From NCBI RefSeq assembly GCF_022712275.1, contig NZ_JALAGU010000053.1, forward strand, positions 1 to 64,000: DNA of 64,000 nt, given 5' to 3'. The notes under the pieces are model-generated. The model searched no databases. It was not told the DNA's origin and saw only the letters and a list, made by a program, of their open reading frames with translations. This document shows, one piece after another, positions 8,043 to 16,902 of the stretch. Positions within the stretch are counted from its first letter, which is position 1, and every line of letters begins with the position of its first letter. This stretch comes from Corynebacterium sp. (lineage in GTDB: Bacteria; Actinomycetota; Actinomycetes; Mycobacteriales; Mycobacteriaceae). The position numbers were made by a program, and so were the translations under genes.

Positions 8043-10469
8043 CTACTCCCCCGCCAGGGACAGCCAGGTCCTCACCACGGTGTCCGGGGTCAGCGACATC
8101 GACTCGATGCCCTGCTCCACCAGCCATGCGGCGAGGTCAGGGTGGTCCGACGGGCCCTGGCCGCAGATGCCGACGTACTTGCCGCGCGCGGTACACGAAG
8201 AGATAGCGGACGCCAGCACCTTGAGCACCGCGGGATTGCGCTCGTCGAAGTCGTGTGCGACGAGGCCGGAATCACGGTCGACACCGAGGACCAGCTGCGT
8301 CATGTCATTCGAGCCGATGGAGAAACCGTCGACCCGGTCGAGGAATTCGTCGGCGAGCAGGTAGTTCGCCGGGATCTCGCACATCATGACGACCTGCAGG
8401 CCGTCCTCACCGGCACCTTCACCACGATTCAGCCCGTGGGACGCCATGACCTCCAGCACCTCGTCGAGCTCGTCGGTGGTGCGGACGAACGGCACCATGA
8501 TCTTCACGTTGTCCAGACCCATGTCCTCGCGGACGCGGCGCAGCGCCTCACACTCCATGGCGAAGCAGTCACGGAACTCCTCGGAGACGTACCGGGCCGC
8601 ACCGCGGTAGCCGAGCATCGGGTTCTCCTCGTCCGGCTCGTAGCGTTCACCGGCGACGAGGTTGGCGTACTCGTTGGTCTTGAAGTCCGACAGGCGCACG
8701 ATCACAGGCTTCGGGGCGAAGGCCGCGGCGATGGTGGAGACACCCTCGACGACGCGCCGGATGAAGAACTCCTCCGGGTCCGGGTAGGCCGCGGTGATCT
8801 CGTCGACCTGCGCCTGCAGGTCCACAGGTAGGCTGTCGCGCTCCAGCAGCGCCTTCGGGTGCACCCCGATCTGCCGGTTGATGATGAACTCCATGCGCGC
8901 CAGACCCACACCGCTGTTCGGCAGGGCGGAGAAGGCGAACGCCTGGTCAGGGGTGGCGACGTTCATCATGAGCTTCACCGGGATCTCCGGCATCTCCCCG
9001 AGGTCCGTGGTCTTCTCCTCGAAGTCCAGGACGCCCCGGTAGGCGCGTCCGGTGTCACCCTCGGCACAGGAGACGGTGACCTCGGTGCCGTCGGCGAGCG
9101 CCGAGGTGGCGTCCCCGGTACCGACGATGGCGGGGACCCCGAGCTCGCGGGCGATGATCGCCGCGTGGCAGGTGCGGCCACCGCGTTCGGTGATGATGGC
9201 CGAGGCACGCTTCATCACCGGCTCCCAGTCGGGGTCGGTGATCTCGGCGACGAGGACGTCACCGACCTGCATCTTGTCCATGTCCTTGAGGGAACGCAGC
9301 ACCCGCACGGGACCGGCGCCGATCCGCTGGCCGATGGAGCGTCCCTCGACGAGGACCTCCGCACCGGTGGTGGCGTCCGCCGCGAACTCGAAGCGGGACA
9401 GGGACTGCCCCTCCCGGCGCGACACGACCGTCTCCGGGCGGGCCTGCAGAATGTAGAGCTGTCCGTCCTGGCCGTCGAGCCCCCACTCGATGTCCATCGG
9501 TCGGCCGTAGTGGTCCTCGATGGCGACGGCGTGACGGGCAAGTTCGGTGACCTGCTCATCGGTGATGCAGAAGCGGTTCCGGTCGTCCTCGGCGACATCC
9601 TCCCAGCGGGTGGCGGTCTCGATGCCGGTCCCCTCGGCATAGCGCATCGCGACGGCCTTGCCGCCGACGGTGCGGGAGAGGACGGCGTCCTTCCCGGTCT
9701 TCCCGTCACGCACGGCGGGCTTGGAGACGTAGAACTCGTCCGGGTTCACCGCCCCCTGGACCACAGCTTCGCCGAGCCCGTAGGACGCGGTGACGAAGAC
9801 CGCGCGGTCGAAACCGGACTCAGTGTCGACGGTGAACATGACACCCGAGGCACCGATGTCGGTGCGGACCATGCGTTGAACACCGGCGGAGAGCGCGACA
9901 TCGTCGTGGTGGAAACCGTGGTGGACGCGGTAGGCGATCGCGCGGTCGTTGTAGAGGGACGCGAAGACCCACTTCACGGCCTCGAGGATGTTGTCGATCC
10001 CGCCGATGTTGAGGTAGGTCTCCTGCTGGCCGGCGAAGGACGCGTCGGGCAGGTCCTCGGCGGTGGCGGAGGACCGCACCGCCCAGGTGACCTCCTCGGG
10101 GTGGGGGTCATTGTCGACGAGGTCGGCGTAGTTGTCCCGGATATCCTGCTCGAGCGCCTCGGGGAAGGGCTGGTCGAGGATCCACTGACGGATCTGCTCG
10201 CCGCGCTTCGTCAGCTCGTTGACGTTGTCGATGTCGAGGTCGGCGAGAGCCTCACTGATCTTCCTGTCGAGACCGTCGAGGGCGAGGAAATCACGGTAGG
10301 CGTCGGCGGTGGTGGCGAAACCACCGGGGACGTGGACGCCGGCGTCGGCGAGGTTGACGACCATCTCACCGAGAGAGGCGTTCTTTCCGCCGACCTCGGG
10401 GACGTCGTCCATGCCGAGGTGGTCGAAGGGGATGACGTTCCGGGTCTTGTCAGTGCTGTTTCCGGACAT
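8043..10469 (-). CDS. ppsA: Phosphoenolpyruvate synthase (pyruvate, water dikinase)
   Basis: An 808-residue enzyme that converts pyruvate, ATP and water to PEP, AMP and phosphate for gluconeogenesis. It has an N-terminal ATP-grasp domain (residues 1-350), a swivelling phosphohistidine domain with H435 in GRTCHAAI, and a C-terminal PEP-binding barrel with the GSNDMTQL motif. The length is normal. It sits 22 nt after the gene for its regulatory kinase/phosphatase. The ATG is preceded by GAAAGGA on the minus strand. Confidence 0.97.
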   Translation of the reverse strand: MSGNSTDKTRNVIPFDHLGMDDVPEVGGKNASLGEMVVNLADAGVHVPGGFATTADAYRDFLALDGLDRKISEALADLDIDNVNELTKRGEQIRQWILDQPFPEALEQDIRDNYADLVDNDPHPEEVTWAVRSSATAEDLPDASFAGQQETYLNIGGIDNILEAVKWVFASLYNDRAIAYRVHHGFHHDDVALSAGVQRMVRTDIGASGVMFTVDTESGFDRAVFVTASYGLGEAVVQGAVNPDEFYVSKPAVRDGKTGKDAVLSRTVGGKAVAMRYAEGTGIETATRWEDVAEDDRNRFCITDEQVTELARHAVAIEDHYGRPMDIEWGLDGQDGQLYILQARPETVVSRREGQSLSRFEFAADATTGAEVLVEGRSIGQRIGAGPVRVLRSLKDMDKMQVGDVLVAEITDPDWEPVMKRASAIITERGGRTCHAAIIARELGVPAIVGTGDATSALADGTEVTVSCAEGDTGRAYRGVLDFEEKTTDLGEMPEIPVKLMMNVATPDQAFAFSALPNSGVGLARMEFIINRQIGVHPKALLERDSLPVDLQAQVDEITAAYPDPEEFFIRRVVEGVSTIAAAFAPKPVIVRLSDFKTNEYANLVAGERYEPDEENPMLGYRGAARYVSEEFRDCFAMECEALRRVREDMGLDNVKIMVPFVRTTDELDEVLEVMASHGLNRGEGAGEDGLQVVMMCEIPANYLLADEFLDRVDGFSIGSNDMTQLVLGVDRDSGLVAHDFDERNPAVLKVLASAISSCTARGKYVGICGQGPSDHPDLAAWLVEQGIESMSLTPDTVVRTWLSLAGE

Positions 10470-10491
10470 GGTGTGGTCCTTTCATTCCTGC

Positions 10492-11316
10492 TCAGGTGCG
10501 GCGCAGGTCCATGGTGGTGAGAATGATGCTGGCCATCTCCTCCACACTCATGGCGTGGGAGTCAATGTAGGGGATGCGGTGGGTCCGGTAGAGCTGTTCT
10601 GCCTGGCGGAGTTCGGCCCGGCAACGGGCGGGACTGGCATAGCCGCTGCCGGGTCTTCGTTCGCCCCGGACCTCGCTGAGTCGTTGGGCGGTGGTGGTCA
10701 GGCCGAAGAGCCTGTCTTTGTGGTCTGTCAACGCCGGCGGGAGTTCGCCGGGCCGGTCCTCCTCGGTGAGCGGGTAGTTGGCGACGCGCAGGCCGTGCTG
10801 CAGCGCGAGATACATGGCGGTGGGGGTCTTGCCGCACCGTGACGGGGCCAGGAGGATGAGATCCGCCGTCTCCAGGTGTCGCAGGTCGGCGGCGTCGTCG
10901 TGGGCGATGGAGAACTCCACCGCGTCGATGCGGTCGTGGTAGCGCTCCATGTTGCCGACACGGTGGTAGGCGGTGGCCCTGCCGGAGCGTTCGGTGCCGA
11001 GGATGTCCTCCATGCGGGCAAGGTGGGTGCCGAGCAGGTCGATGACCTCACCGGGGGCCTTGCTCAGTTCCGCGGCCACGGCGGTGTCGCGGACGGTGAC
11101 GAAGATCAGCGGGGCGTGGCCGGGACCTTCGGCGCTCTCCGTGGTGATCTGGTCCACGGCACGACGGGCGGTCTCGACGGACTCGATGAAGGGCAGGTGG
11201 TGACGCCGCCAGTCGAGGTCCGGGAACTGTGCGAGCAGTGCATTTCCCAGAGTGTCCGCAGTGATGCCGGTGCTGTCGGAGACGAAGTAGACAGAGCGTC
11301 CTGTCGTTTCCACCAT
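10492..11316 (-). CDS. ppsR: PEP synthase regulatory protein (bifunctional kinase/phosphorylase)
   Basis: A 274-residue protein of the DUF299 family. Members inactivate PEP synthase by ADP-dependent phosphorylation of a threonine and reactivate it by Pi-dependent removal. The N-terminal SDSTGITA motif (13-20) and the P-loop SRCGKTPT (159-166) are intact. I chose the ATG at 11316, preceded by GAGGA; a GTG four codons upstream is also possible. It lies directly upstream of ppsA in a two-gene operon, the normal pairing. Confidence 0.94.
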   Translation of the reverse strand: MVETTGRSVYFVSDSTGITADTLGNALLAQFPDLDWRRHHLPFIESVETARRAVDQITTESAEGPGHAPLIFVTVRDTAVAAELSKAPGEVIDLLGTHLARMEDILGTERSGRATAYHRVGNMERYHDRIDAVEFSIAHDDAADLRHLETADLILLAPSRCGKTPTAMYLALQHGLRVANYPLTEEDRPGELPPALTDHKDRLFGLTTTAQRLSEVRGERRPGSGYASPARCRAELRQAEQLYRTHRIPYIDSHAMSVEEMASIILTTMDLRRT

Positions 11317-11448
11317 GTGCGTCCTCACTGAGGTCGGGCTCTGGTCGTGGGTCGTTCCATCGGCGCCCCGTCAGCATTCCGTCGAGGCTGAAAGTGCCCC
11401 CGAGGGTAGCAGCGGTATCTGTCTGTTTTCTGTGGCCACTGTGGGATC

Positions 11449-11559
11449 TCAACCCCGGACGGGGGTCGCCCGACGCACGCGAGCCGCTGCGGGTCCCGCT
11501 CTCCCACCCCTCGCCCGCCACATGCTGAGGATTCCCGTCATGAGTTTCGAAACAGACAT
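11449..11559 (-). CDS. Candidate small ORF upstream of the ppsR-ppsA operon
   Basis: A 36-codon frame starts with ATG at 11559 behind a good AGAAAGGA site and encodes a short hydrophobic and then strongly arginine-rich peptide (starting MSVSKLMTGIL). It ends 132 nt before the ppsR start. It has no recognisable domain. It could be a leader peptide, a small basic protein or a chance frame; the ribosome binding site is the main support. Confidence 0.3.
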   Translation of the reverse strand: MSVSKLMTGILSMWRARGGRAGPAAARVRRATPVRG

Positions 11560-11596
11560 GGATGGCAGTCCTTTCTGACGGGAACTGTTTCCATGA

Positions 11597-11638
11597 CCCT
11601 CTGAATCCGCCCTCTGAATCCGCCCTCTGAATCCGCCC
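11597..11638. repeat. 13-bp tandem repeat, three copies
   Basis: CCCTCTGAATCCG is repeated three times without change, with a further partial CCC. It lies upstream of the small ORF start on the minus strand. A partial copy (ACCCTCTGAT) occurs near 11712-11721. Confidence 0.85.
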
Positions 11639-11737
11639 GCGATTTCCTCATGACACTCAGGCGCCGAGGCCCAGAGCACACAGGAGAGGGCCTGCCGGGA
11701 CTTCCCGACAGACCCTCTGATCTGCATTCACTGACTG

Positions 11738-11810
11738 TGGGCCCTGTGGGGCTCGAACCCACGACCTGCGGATTAAAAGTCCGTAGCTCTACCAACTGAG
11801 CTAAAGGCCC
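11738..11810 (-). tRNA. tRNA-Lys (TTT)
   Basis: A 73-nt cloverleaf with anticodon loop CTTTTAA giving TTT, acceptor stem GGGCCTT/AGGGCCC and discriminator A; CCA is not encoded. A minus-strand TACACT -10 lies at 11829-11834. Confidence 0.96.
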
Positions 11811-11828
11811 GTACCACTGTCGAAAGAG

Positions 11829-11860
11829 AGTGTAGCGCACACCCCACCACAGGTGTGCGC
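11829..11860 (-). promoter_or_regulatory. tRNA-Lys promoter region with inverted repeat
   Basis: A TACACT -10 (11829-11834) is directly preceded on the minus strand by a perfect 9-bp inverted repeat (11835-11843 with 11852-11860, 8-nt loop) in the spacer/-35 region. The repeat could be an operator or only a local palindrome. Confidence 0.45.
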
Positions 11861-12021
11861 CTGCCCCCGACGCAGTGCAGACACGGTGCAGGACACCGGG
11901 TAGAACACGAAACCGGGACATGCCACCAGCCACAGTGGACATGTCCCACCCTCATCACGGACGCCACGGCAGCCGCACCGTGGCTGTCCGGGAAGCTCGC
12001 CCCGGGGGGGAGCCGAAGAGC

Positions 12022-13524
12022 CTACTTCAACATCGAGCCGGTCTCCACGAACCGCTTCTGGAAGTCGAAGACGTGTGCCAGCTCGTGCGGGGTCTGCAGG
12101 AACTCGCCCTGACCCGCACGGTCGACGTACTCCTCCAGCAGCGGCCGGTACTCCGGCGCGGAGATGGCGATCATCTTCTCCGCACGGTCACGCGGTGCCA
12201 GACCACGCAGATCGGCGTAGCCGTGCTCGGTGATGACGACCATGACATCGTGCTCGGTGTGGTCCGTGTGGGTCACGTAGGGCACGATCGCCGAGAGCGC
12301 GCCCCCCTTGGCGACCGACGGGCTGATGAAGGAGGAGATGTAGGCGTTACGGGTGAAGTCACCCGAACCACCGATACCGTTCATCACGCGGGAGCCGATG
12401 ACGTTGGTGGAGTTGATGTTGCCGTAGATGTCCGCCTCGATCATGCCGTTGGTGGCGATGAGGCCTAGTCGGCGGATGACCTCCGGGTGGTTGGAGACCT
12501 GCTGCGGACGCAGGATGATGTTCTCCCGGTAGCGCTTCGCCTCCCGGTTCATTTTCTCCGCGTACTCGGGCGACAGGGAGAACGACGTCGCCGAGGCCAC
12601 CGTCATCTTGCCGGCATCGATGAGATCGAGCATGCCGTCCTGGATGACCTCGGTGTAGGCGGTGATGTTCTCGAACTTCGAGTCCAGTAGGCCCGCCATC
12701 ACGGCGTTCGGGACGTTACCGACACCGGACTGCATGATGTAGCGGTCGTAGGATAGGCGACCTGCCCGGACCTCACCCTCGAGGAAGTCGAGGAAGTGAC
12801 CGGCGATCTTCTTGGAGGTCTCGTCGGCGGGCTTGAAGGGGGCGTTGCGGTCCGGGGAATCAGTCTCGACGACGGCGACGACCTTGTTGACGTCGATGTC
12901 GATGTACGGGCTGCCGATCCGGTCACCGACCTCGGTGATCGGGATGGGCTGCCGGTGCCCTGGCAGCGGGATGCGGTAGATGTCGTGCATCCCCTCGAGA
13001 TCCTCGGACTGCCAGGAGTTCACACCGAGGATGATCTTATCTGCGGCGTCGAGGTACTCGACGTTGTTGCCCACCGAGGAGGAGGGGACGATGCGGCCGT
13101 CCTCGAGGATCTTGGTGACCTCGACGATGGCGACGTCCATCTTCCCGAAGAAGCCCTCCTGGACCATCATGCCCAGGTGGGACAGGTGGATGTCCGCGTA
13201 CTTCATCTGACCGGAGTTGATCTTGTCACGCATGATCGGGTCGGACTGGTACGGGGCGCGGAACTTCACCGCGTCCGCCTCAGCCAGCTCACCGTCGAGC
13301 TCGGCGGAGGTGGACGCACCGGTGAGCAGGGAGATGGAGAAACTGTCGCCGCGGTCGTGGAACTCCCTGGCCCGCCTGGCGATCGCGGTCGGCAGCACCT
13401 TGGGGTAGCCGGCACCGGTGAAGCCTGACATTCCGACGAGGTCTCCGTCGTTGACGAAGGTGGCCGCCTCATCAGAGGTCATGACTTTTGCGCGCAGTCC
13501 GGGGTGGGCGATCCTGTCTGACAT
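12022..13524 (-). CDS. Acetyl-CoA hydrolase / succinyl-CoA:acetate CoA-transferase
   Basis: A 500-residue class I CoA-transferase of the Ach1/Cat1 type. Members move CoA between acyl-CoA and carboxylates such as acetate, succinate and propionate through a glutamyl-CoA intermediate. The probable catalytic glutamate is E292 in TEVIQDG. The SSSVGNNVEYLD and GIGGSGDF motifs are intact. A second gene of exactly the same length lies directly upstream at 13763-15265, clearly a paralogue. The ribosome binding site AAGGAGAG is clear. A GlxR-like palindrome lies 42 nt before the start. The donor and acceptor cannot be read from sequence. Confidence 0.93.
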   Translation of the reverse strand: MSDRIAHPGLRAKVMTSDEAATFVNDGDLVGMSGFTGAGYPKVLPTAIARRAREFHDRGDSFSISLLTGASTSAELDGELAEADAVKFRAPYQSDPIMRDKINSGQMKYADIHLSHLGMMVQEGFFGKMDVAIVEVTKILEDGRIVPSSSVGNNVEYLDAADKIILGVNSWQSEDLEGMHDIYRIPLPGHRQPIPITEVGDRIGSPYIDIDVNKVVAVVETDSPDRNAPFKPADETSKKIAGHFLDFLEGEVRAGRLSYDRYIMQSGVGNVPNAVMAGLLDSKFENITAYTEVIQDGMLDLIDAGKMTVASATSFSLSPEYAEKMNREAKRYRENIILRPQQVSNHPEVIRRLGLIATNGMIEADIYGNINSTNVIGSRVMNGIGGSGDFTRNAYISSFISPSVAKGGALSAIVPYVTHTDHTEHDVMVVITEHGYADLRGLAPRDRAEKMIAISAPEYRPLLEEYVDRAGQGEFLQTPHELAHVFDFQKRFVETGSMLK

Positions 13525-13565
13525 TGTGTGCTCTCTCCTTGGTGTTTTCGGTGGTCACCGTACAT

Positions 13566-13581
13566 AGTGATGGGACTCACG
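13566..13581. promoter_or_regulatory. GlxR/CRP-like palindrome at a CoA-transferase gene
   Basis: AGTGA-N6-TCACG at 13566-13581 shares the GTGA-N6-TCAC core with the GlxR consensus TGTGA-N6-TCACA. It lies in the spacer upstream of the minus-strand gene at 12022-13524. GlxR is the corynebacterial cAMP-binding regulator of acetate and carbon metabolism. Confidence 0.5.
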
Positions 13582-13762
13582 ATATGTCCATCAACGTGAC
13601 GTCCATTATATGGATCATGAAACATACTTTCCGAATCGGCTCCATTCGGGGGTGGCGGAGAGGCAGTCACCCTGTCGCTGGCCCCGGACATGCAGAAACC
13701 CGCCGGACGCGGGGGCGTCGGCGGGTCCGTGGCCCGGTACCGCCAGGAGGCGGCGGGAGGGG

Positions 13763-15265
13763 CTACTTCTTCATGGAACCGGTCTCCAGGAAGCGGGTGT
13801 GGAACTCGAAGGCACGGGTGAGGTCGTGCGGGGTGTGCTGGGCCTTGGACCTGGAGGCGAACTCCACGTACTCCTCCAGCAGCGGCCGGTACTCCGGTGC
13901 GGCGATGTCGATCATCTTCTTCACGCGGTCACGCGGGCACAGGCCACGCAGGTCGGCGTAGCCCTGCTCGGTGACGACGAGCTTGACGTCATGCTCGGCG
14001 TGGTCGATGTGGGACGCGAAAGGCACGATGGCGGAGATGTCGCCACCCTTGGCCACGGACGGGGTGACGAAGGAGGAGATGTAGGCGTTGCGGGTGAAGT
14101 CACCCGAGCCGCCGATGCCGTTCATCATCTTCGAGCCGGCGACGTTGGTGGAGTTCACGTTGCCGTAGATGTCGGCTTCGATCATGCCGTTGATGCCGAT
14201 CGGGGCGAGTCGGCGGATGACCTCCGGATGGTTGGAGACCTGCTGGGGACGCAGCACGATGTGGTTGCGGTAGCGGTCGGCCTCCTGGTTCATCCGGTGG
14301 GCGGCGTCCGGCGACAGGCAGAAGGAGGTCGCGGAGGCGAAAGACATCTTGCCGGAGTCGATGAGGTCCAGCATGCCGTCCTGGATCACCTCTGTGTAGG
14401 CGGTGATGTTCTCGAACTTCGAGTCCTCCAGGCCGGCGAGGACGGCGTTCGGCACGTTGCCGACACCGTTCTGCAGGATCAGGCGGTCGTAGGCCAGACG
14501 ACCGGCCTGGACCTCACCGTCGAGGAAGTCGAGGAGGTGACCGGCGATGGCCTCGGAGGTCTCGTCGACGGGACGGAAGGGGGCGTTGCGGTCCGGGCCG
14601 TCGGTGTGGACGATCGCGACGATTTTCTCCGGGTCGACGTCGATGGAGGTACCACCGATGCGGTCACCGGGGTTGCAGATCGGCAGCGGGACGCGGGAAC
14701 CCGGCATCGGCATACGGTAGATGTCGTGCATGCCCTCGAGCTCGAGGTCCTGCCACTCGTTGATCTCGATGATGATCCGGTCGGCGGCATCCATGTACTC
14801 GACGTTGTTGCCCACGGCGGAGGACGGGACGATGGAGCCGTCCTCACGGATGGCGACGGCCTCGATGATGGCGACGTCCATGTGACCGAAGAAGCCCTCC
14901 TGGACGTACATGCCGAGCTCCGAGAGGTGGATGTCGGTGTACTTGACCTTGCCCTCGTTGATCTTGGCCCGCATCTTCGGGTCGGTGTTGAACGGGGAGC
15001 GGAAGCTCACGGCGTCCGCCTCAGCCAGCACGCCGTCGTTCTCCGGGGCAGTGGAGGCGCCGGTGAGGATCTTCACGGCCCACTCGTCGCCGCGGGCGTG
15101 CGCCTCGTTCGCCTTGGCGGCGATGGCCGCGGGCATGCCCTTGGGGTAGCCGGCACCGGTGAAACCGGAGGTCCCGATCATGTCACCGTTGTCGATGAAC
15201 TGCACCGCCTCGTCGGCGGACATGACCTTGGACTTCAGGGACTGGTTCCTGATGCGCTCTGACAC
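13763..15265 (-). CDS. Acetyl-CoA hydrolase / CoA-transferase, second paralogue
   Basis: A 500-residue Ach1/Cat1-type CoA-transferase, colinear with the downstream paralogue and sharing its main motifs (TEVIQDG with the probable catalytic glutamate, SSAVGNNVEYMD, GIGGSGDF). It begins with GTG at 15265 behind AAGGAG. The 238-nt gap to the next gene holds a separate regulatory region, so the two may be expressed independently. Differences are concentrated in the N-terminal third and in the C-terminal 30 residues, which suggests different substrate preference; this is inference. Confidence 0.93.
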   Translation of the reverse strand: MSERIRNQSLKSKVMSADEAVQFIDNGDMIGTSGFTGAGYPKGMPAAIAAKANEAHARGDEWAVKILTGASTAPENDGVLAEADAVSFRSPFNTDPKMRAKINEGKVKYTDIHLSELGMYVQEGFFGHMDVAIIEAVAIREDGSIVPSSAVGNNVEYMDAADRIIIEINEWQDLELEGMHDIYRMPMPGSRVPLPICNPGDRIGGTSIDVDPEKIVAIVHTDGPDRNAPFRPVDETSEAIAGHLLDFLDGEVQAGRLAYDRLILQNGVGNVPNAVLAGLEDSKFENITAYTEVIQDGMLDLIDSGKMSFASATSFCLSPDAAHRMNQEADRYRNHIVLRPQQVSNHPEVIRRLAPIGINGMIEADIYGNVNSTNVAGSKMMNGIGGSGDFTRNAYISSFVTPSVAKGGDISAIVPFASHIDHAEHDVKLVVTEQGYADLRGLCPRDRVKKMIDIAAPEYRPLLEEYVEFASRSKAQHTPHDLTRAFEFHTRFLETGSMKK

Positions 15266-15576
15266 TGACTCTCCTTGTATTTATCTCTGCGTGATCGTTG
15301 TTTTCTGATCAAACGCGTACTCAGCCGCCCAAGTATGGCAGATGGGACGCGATACCGCATCGTCGGCGATTCGGCAGGGTTTTCCGCCGACAAAACGCCG
15401 ACTGTGACACGCTCCACCCCCACCCTAGTTAGGCGTGCGAGATCACTGGAAAACGAGGTTCCCCTTACCCACCCCCGGTACTACACCCGCGTTGTCCATA
15501 ACCCTGAACAAGCATTCAGGTCAGACGTAGCGCCGGGGAATTGCCCCGGCAACGCCCACGGTGTGAGAATCGGACG
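15266..15576. other. Divergent spacer, CoA-transferase and dusB
   Basis: This 311-nt region contains no gene. It holds a possible minus-strand CATACT -10 for the CoA-transferase at 15332-15337 and the plus-strand TGTGAGAAT extended -10 for dusB (GAGAAT at 15565-15570). A TGTGA half-site of GlxR type lies near 15403. Confidence 0.5.
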
Positions 15577-16785
15577 GTGACTGCAGCAACCACGGCGACA
15601 ACGTCCACCCCCGCCCTGACCATCGAACCTCTCGAACTGGCGTCCCCGGTGGTCCTGGCACCCATGGCCGGAGTCACCAATGTCGCCTTCCGCACCCTGT
15701 GCCGCGAGCAGGAGGAACAGCGCACCGGGTCCGCGTCCGGCCTCTACGTCTGCGAGATGATCACGGCCCGCGCCCTCGTCGAGCGCAACCCCAAGACACT
15801 GCACATGACGACCTTCGGACCCGACGAGTCCCCGCGCAGTCTGCAGCTGTACACGACCGATCCGGAGTACACCTACAAGGCGGCCCGGATGCTCGCCGAG
15901 GAGGACCGGGCCGACCACATCGACATGAACTTCGGCTGCCCGGTCCCCAAGGTCACCCGCCGTGGCGGCGGTTCGGCCCTGCCCTACAAACGGAAGCTCT
16001 TCGCCGCGGTCGTCGGTGCAGCGGTCAAGGGCGTGGCGGACGCCGGACGCGCCTCCGGCCCGGACGCCATCCCCGTCACAGTCAAGTTCCGCGTCGGCAT
16101 CGACGACGAGCACCACACCCACCTGGACGCCGGCCGCATCGCCGCCGACCAGGGCGCGGCCGCCGTCACCCTGCACGGACGTACCGCCGCGCAGCGCTAC
16201 TCCGGCACCGCGGACTGGGGTGAGATCGCCCGCCTCGTGGAGCACATGGACGGCACCGGCATCCCGGTGCTTGGCAACGGTGACGTCTTCAAGGCCACGG
16301 ACGCCGCAGCGATGATGGAGCAGACCGGATGCGACGGCGTCGTCGTGGGACGCGGCTGCCTGGGCCGGCCCTGGCTGTTCGCCGAACTCTCCGCCCACCT
16401 GCGCGGCGAGGAGATTCCCGCGGAGCCGACTCTCGGCGAGGTCGCGCACATCATCCTCCGTCACGCCGAGCTGCTCGCCGACCATGACGGCGAGAAGTAC
16501 GCCAGCCGAGACATCCGCAAGCACATCGCCTGGTACCTGCGCGGTTTCCCGGCCGGTGGCGAGATGCGGCGTCAGCTGGGGAGCATCAACAGCCTCGCTG
16601 ACCTGCGCGAGGTGCTCGACCCGATCTGGGAGTCCGACGCGCTGGCCGCGGAAGCGGACAGCGCCCGCGGCCGACAGGGATCACCCGGTAAGGTCTCCCT
16701 GCCGCATGACTGGCTCCAGGATCCGTGGGAGGACTGCGCCGGCGTCACCGAAGACGTGGAGGATGCCGCCAACAACGGCGGGTAG
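15577..16785 (+). CDS. dusB: tRNA-dihydrouridine synthase
   Basis: A 402-residue FMN enzyme that reduces uridine to dihydrouridine in the D-loop of tRNA. The barrel starts at the APMAGVTN motif (28-35). The catalytic cysteine is C121 in NFGCPVPK, and the FMN-phosphate segment GNGDVF and the VVGRGCLGRPW motif follow. I start at GTG 15577 because GAGAAT ends 6 nt earlier, giving a leaderless message; a frame from 15541 adds no homology. A hairpin terminator follows. Corynebacteria usually carry one Dus enzyme of this type. Confidence 0.94.
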   Translation: MTAATTATTSTPALTIEPLELASPVVLAPMAGVTNVAFRTLCREQEEQRTGSASGLYVCEMITARALVERNPKTLHMTTFGPDESPRSLQLYTTDPEYTYKAARMLAEEDRADHIDMNFGCPVPKVTRRGGGSALPYKRKLFAAVVGAAVKGVADAGRASGPDAIPVTVKFRVGIDDEHHTHLDAGRIAADQGAAAVTLHGRTAAQRYSGTADWGEIARLVEHMDGTGIPVLGNGDVFKATDAAAMMEQTGCDGVVVGRGCLGRPWLFAELSAHLRGEEIPAEPTLGEVAHIILRHAELLADHDGEKYASRDIRKHIAWYLRGFPAGGEMRRQLGSINSLADLREVLDPIWESDALAAEADSARGRQGSPGKVSLPHDWLQDPWEDCAGVTEDVEDAANNGG

Positions 16786-16792
16786 TGGGCGA

Positions 16793-16828
16793 ACGCCGAC
16801 ATATGTGGGCCATTCCCACCATCGGCGT
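16793..16828 (+). terminator. dusB terminator hairpin
   Basis: Bases 16793-16799 pair with 16822-16828, with an inner TGGG/CCCA pair at 16806-16809 and 16815-16818. It starts 7 nt after the dusB stop. Confidence 0.55.
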
Positions 16829-16902
16829 CTCCTACATGAACGGAGCGTGAAGTTTCCGCGTCGTGCGGGCCGAGCGCGTCCGATCCACGTAGACTGTCCG
16901 CC

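Larger units (their letters stand above)
11329..11737. other. 409-nt spacer upstream of ppsR
   Basis: Apart from the candidate 36-codon ORF (11449-11559), this spacer holds a 13-bp tandem repeat at 11597-11638 and a possible minus-strand TACCCT -10 for ppsR near 11400-11405. I see no other gene or RNA. Confidence 0.5.

Noticed and set aside
11329..11737. Riboswitch or other structured leader upstream of ppsR
   Set aside because: I could not match any known riboswitch core and there is no clear terminator/antiterminator pair.
13610..15262. 550-codon plus-strand frame opposite the second CoA-transferase
   Set aside because: It lies antisense to a well-supported enzyme gene, and the residue pattern mirrors its codons.
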